From Sphaerulina vaccinii (Eukaryota; Ascomycota; Dothideomycetes; Mycosphaerellales; Mycosphaerellaceae): a DNA stretch of 64,000 nucleotides. Each line of letters begins with the position of its first letter. The first letter of the stretch is position 1. Of the stretch, positions 57,706 through 64,000 are shown in pieces. The stretch spans positions 1,240,001-1,304,000 of the forward strand of contig JAKUDP010000010.1 of NCBI GenBank assembly GCA_022570795.1. Direction: 5' to 3'. The translations under genes were made by a program, and so were the position numbers. Below the pieces are notes generated by a model. It ran no database searches, was not told the origin of the DNA, and worked only from the letters and a program-made list of their open reading frames with translations.

Positions 57706-57710
57706 CTAGT

Positions 57711-58429
57711 ATACTAAGTATATAGTATAAAATATACTTAGTTTATTCGGTATATTCTAGTAATAGATTCGAATAATATCGACTAGCTATTAATACTAAG
57801 AATGCTAAATTAGGACGTATTCTAAGTATAGTATATATTAAGGATCTAACTATTAATTAATATTAAAGTTGTTATTTAGTAGAGGTAGTATAATTTAGTA
57901 GAGTAGGCTCCTACTTCTTCTTCAAAGTATAAAGTATAGTAATAGAGTTAGTATTTATAAGGCCAAATTTCTTAATTATAGCCTTAAAGTAAGCTATTTA
58001 TATTAGTCGAATCTTACCTACCTCTCTTTTAATAGTAATATCTAAGAAGTATTTATACTTTCCCAAATCTTTTATTTTAAACTATTATTTAAGTAATTAT
58101 TTTAATTCCTTAATTAACTTAAAGTTAGGTCTAGTAATAAGTAGATTATTAATATAAACTAAAATAAAGGTAGAACTCTTATAGAAGACTATATTATTAT
58201 ATAGGCACGCCTAATAACTAAGTTCTTTTAGAGCTTTTATAAAAGTTCTATACTAAATATAAAGAGCCTACTTTAAACTATATAGAGCTTTTTTTAACTT
58301 ATAGATTTTGCCGGCCTTCTTAAATTTAGGTAGTAATTCTATATAGATCTTAGTATTAATATCTCTATAAAGGAATACTATTTTAATATCTATTTAATAA
58401 ATATACTAGTTATTCTTTATAGCAAGTTC
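57711..58429 (-). pseudogene. Copia-1 reverse transcriptase part, RIP-mutated
   Basis: Minus-strand reading shows the RT motif region IDIKIVFLYRDINTKIYIELPP-like (Copia 'QMDVKTAFLxG') around 58320-58410, shown here only as its recognisable pattern, and VYINNLLI for 'YVDDLLI' at 58137-58160. The 5' continuation is interrupted at 58429 by Copia-2. The 3' continuation is interrupted at 57710 by the Gypsy element and resumes at 50820. Confidence 0.8.
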
Positions 58430-58675
58430 TATTAAACTAGAATAATAATATATATACCTATAATATATAGAAAGAGTTTTAATATATAATAGAAGTAGAA
58501 GTATTAGATAGGAACTAACTATATTAATTATATTAGTTAGTTATAGGTTGTATCTCCTTCTAAGATATAGAGTATTAGATAAGTTATATAACCTATTATT
58601 ATATAACCTATATTATATATTCTAATCTCTAGAGAGTATCTCTTAGATAGTCTAACTAGACTATACTTTCTAATA
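58430..58675 (-). repeat. Copia-2 3' LTR (246 bp)
   Basis: Plus-strand ends are TATTAAAC and CTAATA, RIP-mutated TG...CA type. The right end is followed by pyrimidine-rich CTTCTACTT, the complement of a polypurine tract. Its first 94 bases match 63907-64000. Confidence 0.75.
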
Positions 58676-58699
58676 CTTCTACTTAGGCTAGATAGTCCT

Positions 58700-61600
58700 T
58701 CTACTCTATATTCTAGTACTTATCCCTTATATAAACCTATTAAGCTCTAGGAGCCTAATAGAGGCTAAGTAAGCTAGAGTTATTTTATAAACTCCTAGAA
58801 TTAGAGACTATTCTTTAGCTTAGTTAACCTATCTATAACTATCTTTTTTATTAGGATATATACTACTACTATCCTCTATTACTACTAAAGTCTCCTAATA
58901 TTATTATAAGTAATATTAATATATCTTAATCTTTTATAGATATAGGTATCTTTAATAAGAGTTAAAAATATTTAGTTATCTCCTATAATCTAAATAGGTC
59001 TAAGTTTATTTACTATATTAGAGTTTGCTTTAATAAGTAGTTAAAAAAAATATTCTTCTACTAGCTCTATATAGTCTATTTCTCTTAGAAGTACTACTAG
59101 AAATTAAAATTATTTAGTATATATATTTAGAGCTATATACTTAGCCTCTATAGTTAATATTGCTATAGACTTCTACTTTTTACTTATCTAAAATACTAGT
59201 ACTCTATAGAGAAAGAAGATAGATCCGAGAATTAAAACTCTATCTACTTTATCTATTATATAGTTAGAGTCTAAATATCTAATAAGGCTTCTACTACCTC
59301 TTCTAAATATAAGTTCTAGATCTAGAAATAATCTAAAGTATTTTACTAGTTTCTTTAGAGTATTTATATATCCTTTTATTAGATTAGCTATAGATAAGCT
59401 TAGTCTACTAAGAGCGAAAGTAATATCTAGTCTTATTATAACTATCGGCTATATCTATATACCTATCTAGCTTTAGTATTTCTATTTAGTATATTTTTTA
59501 TTAGATAGAATTACTTTAGTTAGGCTTTTATAATTATCTATTAGTAAGAGTATTAGGTAGGTAGTATCTTTAGTTATATTTAGCTTCGCAAAGTTCTTTT
59601 AGATATAGTATCCTTAATTAAGCTTTAGGGTTCCTATAACTCTATTTCTTATTATCTTTATTTTAAGAATCTTTTCTAGCTTTTTTAGATCTTTAATTTT
59701 AAAAACCTTACTAAGCTATTTCTTAAACTAGAGAACGTCTTTTAGCTCTAGTACTATAATAGGTATATTATCTATATAGATTAGAACTATAATTCTTTTT
59801 TTTTATAAATATATAGATATAGGTTAATTTCTAACTAATCGAATTCTATCTATTCTAGCTTTAAGATATAGAGTTTATTCTAGTCTCTTACTACTTACTT
59901 AAGTCTATAGAGGCTTCTTAGAATCTTTAGGACCTAGTTTAGTAGAACCTCTACTTCTAGAAGTAGAATTATATAGAATTTTTTTTTTAAAAAGCTCTTT
60001 ATAAATATATTATTTATATCTACTTAGTATATTTCTAAGTTCTTTTTATAAATAACTACTATAAATACTTTTAAAGTATTATATCTTATAGTTAGTATAA
60101 AAGTATTTTTAAAGTCTACTCTAAACTTCTAGAAGAATCTTCTAGTAACTAGTTTTGCTTTAAACTTTTTAATAGCTCTACTAATTAATCTTTTTATATT
60201 AAAAACCTATCTAAATATTATAAGATTTATATCTTTTAGTAGTATAACTAGCTTTTAGGTATAGTTACTATCTAAAGCTACTAGTTCTTTTTAGATTACT
60301 TCTTTCTATATATAGCTCTATTTAGAATTCTATATTACTTCTTTATAGAACTTTAGAATAGGAACTTCTTACTTTAAAGTAATATTAGATTTAAGTACTA
60401 TAAATATAACCTTCTTAATCTCTACTAAAGTTTCCTAGATATAATCTCTTTCTTCTTTAATTAGGCTAAGAAATGCTTTATAATACTTTAGGTTAGATAT
60501 ATTCTTTTCTTTATTTCTCTATCTCTTTTAGAGGACCTACTTTATAACTATACTATAGGCTTTAGGTTTAGGTTCTTTCTCTTTATCTAAAATAGATTTC
60601 CTTCTTTTCTAGAATTATATTCTTACTTCTAGTAGATCTTATATAATATCTAGATATTTTCTAATATATATATTTCTACTAGTTTCTTAATAAACTTCGA
60701 TTAGCTAATTAGTTAGCTACTCTACTCTAATTTTCTCCTTCTAAAGCTATATATTCCTAGAGTTTTCTTCTTCTAGATTTTCTATTCTCTAGTACTTCTT
60801 TTTATTTTTCGGTAGAGGTCTAAGCTATATAAATAGTAGTTAATATTTAGTCGGGCCTCTAGGGCCTAATAGACTTTAGAACTCCTTCTACTTCTTTAGT
60901 CTCCTAACTAGTTTCCTAACTAGTATACTACTAGATTAGTTAAGCCTAGGAATATTTAATTCTAAATCTTCTTCTTTTTTATATTTAAACTATTTAGTAT
61001 TACTATAGGCCTTAATAGCCTCTATATTAGGCTTCTAGAAGAGCTATATTTTAGTAGTATCTAGAATATAACTAATAAATATAGTATTCTTACTTCTATT
61101 TATTAGTTTATCTAATTATATTCTAGCTAGCTAGAACTTTAGGTTTATATATATAACTACTCTATAGCCCTAGACTCTAAAGTATAATACTAGAGGTCTC
61201 TATTCTAAAAATGCCTTCTTAGGTAAGATCTTAAATCTATTAATATCTAGCCTATTTAGAAAAGTATTTCTAATAATAATACTTACTTCTAGTACCTTAG
61301 GCTAGAACTTAATTAGTATATTAGATTCTTCTAGTATTACTTTTACTCTTTTTTTAAAAGTCTAGATTAATCTTTTAATAACTCTATTCTAAATAGAGTT
61401 ATATACCTTAGTAGTATAGAAAGAGATTCTATTCTCTCTTTCCTACTACTTTAGTATAGTAAAAAGCTTTCTAGCTCTATTACTTCTTACTACTTAGAAA
61501 GAATTTCTAGATTAAAGCTCTACTTTCCTTTTCTATTAGTAGAGGGTAGATAGTATATCTATTCTTAACTTTAGTAGAAAGGCCTACTTCTTTCTTAAAA

Positions 61601-63890
61601 AGTTATTAATAATTTTAAGCTACTACTTAAATTCTAATTTTAAAATAGGTAGGGGTCTATAGATATTAATAGATATAAGAGCTAGCTTTTAAGGCTTCTA
61701 CTATATTTCTTTCCCTCTATACTACTTTATCTTTACTATTATATAAACTCTATATACTCTATATTCCTTTAGAATTAGTATTAGGCTTTTTAAATCTAAG
61801 ACCTAGTAAAGATTTTTTACTACCTTTTCTCTAAAATATATAAGCCTTCGATACTAGAGCTTCTACTAATTCTAGGTACCCTCTAATATATAGAAAATAT
61901 ATATTTTATCTATTAATTCCTATAAGAAGTATATTTAATTTTAGTCGAGCTTCTAGAGCCTAATAGACTTAGCTAGACTCTTATTAATCTCTTTAATAAA
62001 TAGAACTTCTTCTAATATTCTTATCTAGATAACTACTTTTCTAGAGGCTAAAATAAGTATAAATTTTAGTAGTTAAATACTAAACTACTTACTAAACTAA
62101 CTTTATAAAATAAGATTAACTCTAAGACTAGGTTTAAATAGAATATCTTTTAGTATAATCTATTTCCTCTTTCTTTCCCCTATTACTACTTTTCTAATAT
62201 ATATAGCTATTAAGTAGCTACTACCGACTTTAATCTACTTCCTAGTCTAAAAAGGTTTTAGTTCTCTAAAAAGCAATTTTTAGTTAGTTATATAGGTAGA
62301 AATATAAAAGTTAAGTAGCTATTCTAATAGCCTATACTTGCCTTTTATATCTATAGTTAAGTAGGCTACCTTATCTATATTCTTATCCTCTAATAGGGTC
62401 TAAAATACTTCTAAAGTAGTTAGTAACTCTATATTTTCTTATACTATAAAAGCCTTTTTTAGGTATTTTTTACTTAAGTTAGATTTCTTTTTAAAGAATT
62501 ATACTTTAAGTTTAAGTTTCTTTACTATTTCTTTAAATTTATCTTTTTCTAGTAAAGATCTTCTTCTTTATTTTAATAGAGAGTATCTTTTCTTAACTCG
62601 GTATCCTATCTTTAGTACTATAGTCTTAGTAGCTCTCTTTGCTCTCTCGAGTCTAGAGTAATTATTCTAGATATATAGTTCTCTATAGAGGAAATAGGCT
62701 AGTAGTCCCTAGGTACCTTTCTTAGTAAATATAGCTATCTTTTAGCCTATTATCTATTTCTATTTTTCTTTTAGAATTCTAAAAATATTCTAAAGCTTAA
62801 GATTCTACCTTAGGTCTATACTATCTCTAATTATTAAATAGAACTTAGGTAGAGCTATAAGAAGTTACTATATTTTCCTATTTTTAGTTTTAATTTTTTA
62901 AACTATAGAGAGATTATAACTACTCTTCTTATAATAGTATTTAGGCTCTACTATACTTTATTAATTATCTAGCTATTTTATATTTTAAACGTAGTATACT
63001 ATTTAAAAAAGCTTTTTTCTATAGCTTAGAGCTTACTTTTATACCTCTTTTTAGCCTATTTCTAAAGCTCTCTTACTATTTTAATCTTCTATATTACTTT
63101 CTAATTATCTACTAATATATAAATATATATCTTATAGAGAGCTACTATATTATACTTCTTATAGAATACTCTCTTAATAGAGCTATCTAGTAAGTCTAAT
63201 AATATAGTTAATATATATTCTAAAGGAGTTAATACTAGAGTATCTAGTATAGTCTCTAATAGAACCTATTCTACTTACTTAGATATAAAGTATATTTTTA
63301 TTATTCTAAACTAGGCTTTATAGTTCTCTTATATTAGGATTAGTATAGCTACTTTTCTACTAAATCTATTTCTTTACTTTTAATCTATTTTATCTAAAAT
63401 ATTAAAACTAAACTCTAGAAAATTAATACTTTTTTAAATAACTTAAGTAGTAGTTTCTAGATAGCTATTTTCTTTATCTAAGACTTTTTTTCTTTTCTTT
63501 TAGATAAGCTTAGTATAGTTTTCTATACTTCCTACTTATCTATACTTATAGATAGACTTAAATAGTCTCTTTTTAGAGGAATATATCTTTCTAAAGTATT
63601 AGTAGTACTCTAGTATAGAGGTTAAGTCTTATTTATATAAAATAGTACTTTAGCTTCTAGCTTACTTTTTCTTTTTTATACTTTTTAAGCTCTACTTTTT
63701 TAGATATACCTTACTAGGTTCTTTTCTATCTTATCTACTCTTAGGAACTTCTAGAATATACCGAGTTCTTCTAAGTCTTCTTAGTAGTATAGATAGGTAT
63801 ACCTTAGGTCTCTCTTTGCTTCTTTTATTATAGGTTCGTATTCTACTATTAGAAAAAGCTAACTATTACTATCTAATACTTCTTCTATAA
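58700..63890 (-). pseudogene. Copia-2 gag-pol, RIP-mutated
   Basis: The RT catalytic box reads IYIDNI at about 59764-59784 (minus strand). The protease-to-integrase linker, with a degraded 'LxxPSLRVNLI' motif typical of Copia, lies at about 62100-62190. Gag-like sequence occupies the high-coordinate end. Stops are TAG/TAA throughout. CA and TG are nearly absent. Confidence 0.75.
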
Positions 63891-63892
63891 AT

Positions 63893-63906
63893 CCGGGCTT
63901 ATAACC
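63893..63906 (-). other. Copia-2 primer-binding site (tRNA-iMet half type)
   Basis: The plus strand reads CCGGGCTTATAACC directly beside the LTR edge at 63907. This matches the anticodon stem-loop of initiator tRNA-Met (GGGCTCATAACC), with one change, CA to TA, exactly the RIP change. Copia elements are known to prime from the cleaved 5' half of tRNA-iMet. Confidence 0.75.
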
Positions 63907-64000
63907 TATCGAACTAGAACGATAATATATATACTTATAATATATAGAAAGGGTCTTAATATATAATAGAAGTAGAAGTATTAGATAGAAACTAACTATA
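63907..64000 (-). repeat. Copia-2 5' LTR, partial
   Basis: Begins TATCGAAC (plus strand) next to the primer-binding site. It matches the start of 58430-58675 and continues beyond the window. Confidence 0.75.

Larger units (their letters stand above)
58430..64000 (-). mobile_element. Copia-2 retrotransposon, RIP-killed, nested in Copia-1 and cut by the window edge
   Basis: The 3' LTR is 58430-58675 and the 5' LTR starts at 63907 and runs past 64000. The first 94 bases of the two copies match closely (TAGAACxATAATATATAT..., then a shared AGAAGTAGAAGTATTAGATAG block). The interior, on the minus strand, has Copia order: gag, protease-linker, integrase, RT, RNase H. The left flank (58425-58429, AGTTC) should be repeated just past the unseen right end. 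Confidence 0.8.

Noticed and set aside
1..64000. CRISPR array or prokaryotic operon structure
   Set aside because: No array of evenly spaced direct repeats; genes have spliceosomal introns and separate promoters.

Overview
The window is genomic DNA of a filamentous ascomycete. Its genes have short spliceosomal introns (about 45-105 nt) with GTAAGT/GTATGT-type donors and CTAAC/CTGAC-type branch sites, and they encode typical Pezizomycotina proteins (two Zn2Cys6 regulators, a GPI-anchored Ser/Thr-rich wall protein, Ssn6, Sec31, Fab1, vacuolar protease Pff1). The repeats at both edges show repeat-induced point mutation (RIP): CA and TG dinucleotides almost vanish, TA is very common, and stops replace Gln and Trp codons. 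A Dothideomycete (Mycosphaerellales-like) source is my inference from overall character, not something proven here.

Layout. 1-1210: a RIP-mutated coding relic of unknown family, cut by the window edge. 1455-49570: a GC-balanced gene island with 13 genes, in order: histidine phosphatase with a C-terminal PIP-box-like motif (+); GPI-anchored Ser/Thr-rich protein (+); Zn2Cys6 regulator (-); six-exon short-chain dehydrogenase (-); Ssn6/Cyc8 TPR corepressor (-); Sec31 (-); small RRM protein (+); secreted/ER thioredoxin-like membrane protein (-); Fab1 PI3P 5-kinase (-); a probable TPP1/Est3-type OB-fold protein with five C-terminal repeats (+); alpha/beta hydrolase (-); vacuolar membrane protease Pff1 (-); second Zn2Cys6 regulator (-). 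A fourteenth gene, a G3BP-like NTF2+RRM protein (-), ends the island. 49984-64000: a nest of RIP-mutated LTR retrotransposons. An old minus-strand Copia (Copia-1) was hit by a plus-strand chromodomain Gypsy (218-bp LTRs, CTAGT target duplication) and, in its reverse-transcriptase region, by a second minus-strand Copia (Copia-2) whose 5' LTR runs off the window.

The genes do not form a pathway or a metabolic cluster. They are housekeeping and regulatory genes: transcription (two C6 regulators, Ssn6), membrane traffic and vacuole (Sec31, Fab1, Pff1), RNA biology (RRM protein, G3BP-like) and probably telomere protection. Gene models were built by hand from splice signals and reading-frame continuity; all exon joins given below keep frame.

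The most notable items are the OB-fold protein with five regularly spaced repeats, two of which begin at introns in identical positions; the nested transposons with readable target duplications and a tRNA-iMet half-molecule primer site; the abrupt end of RIP at a Copia LTR next to a gene; and the unassigned relic at the left edge.
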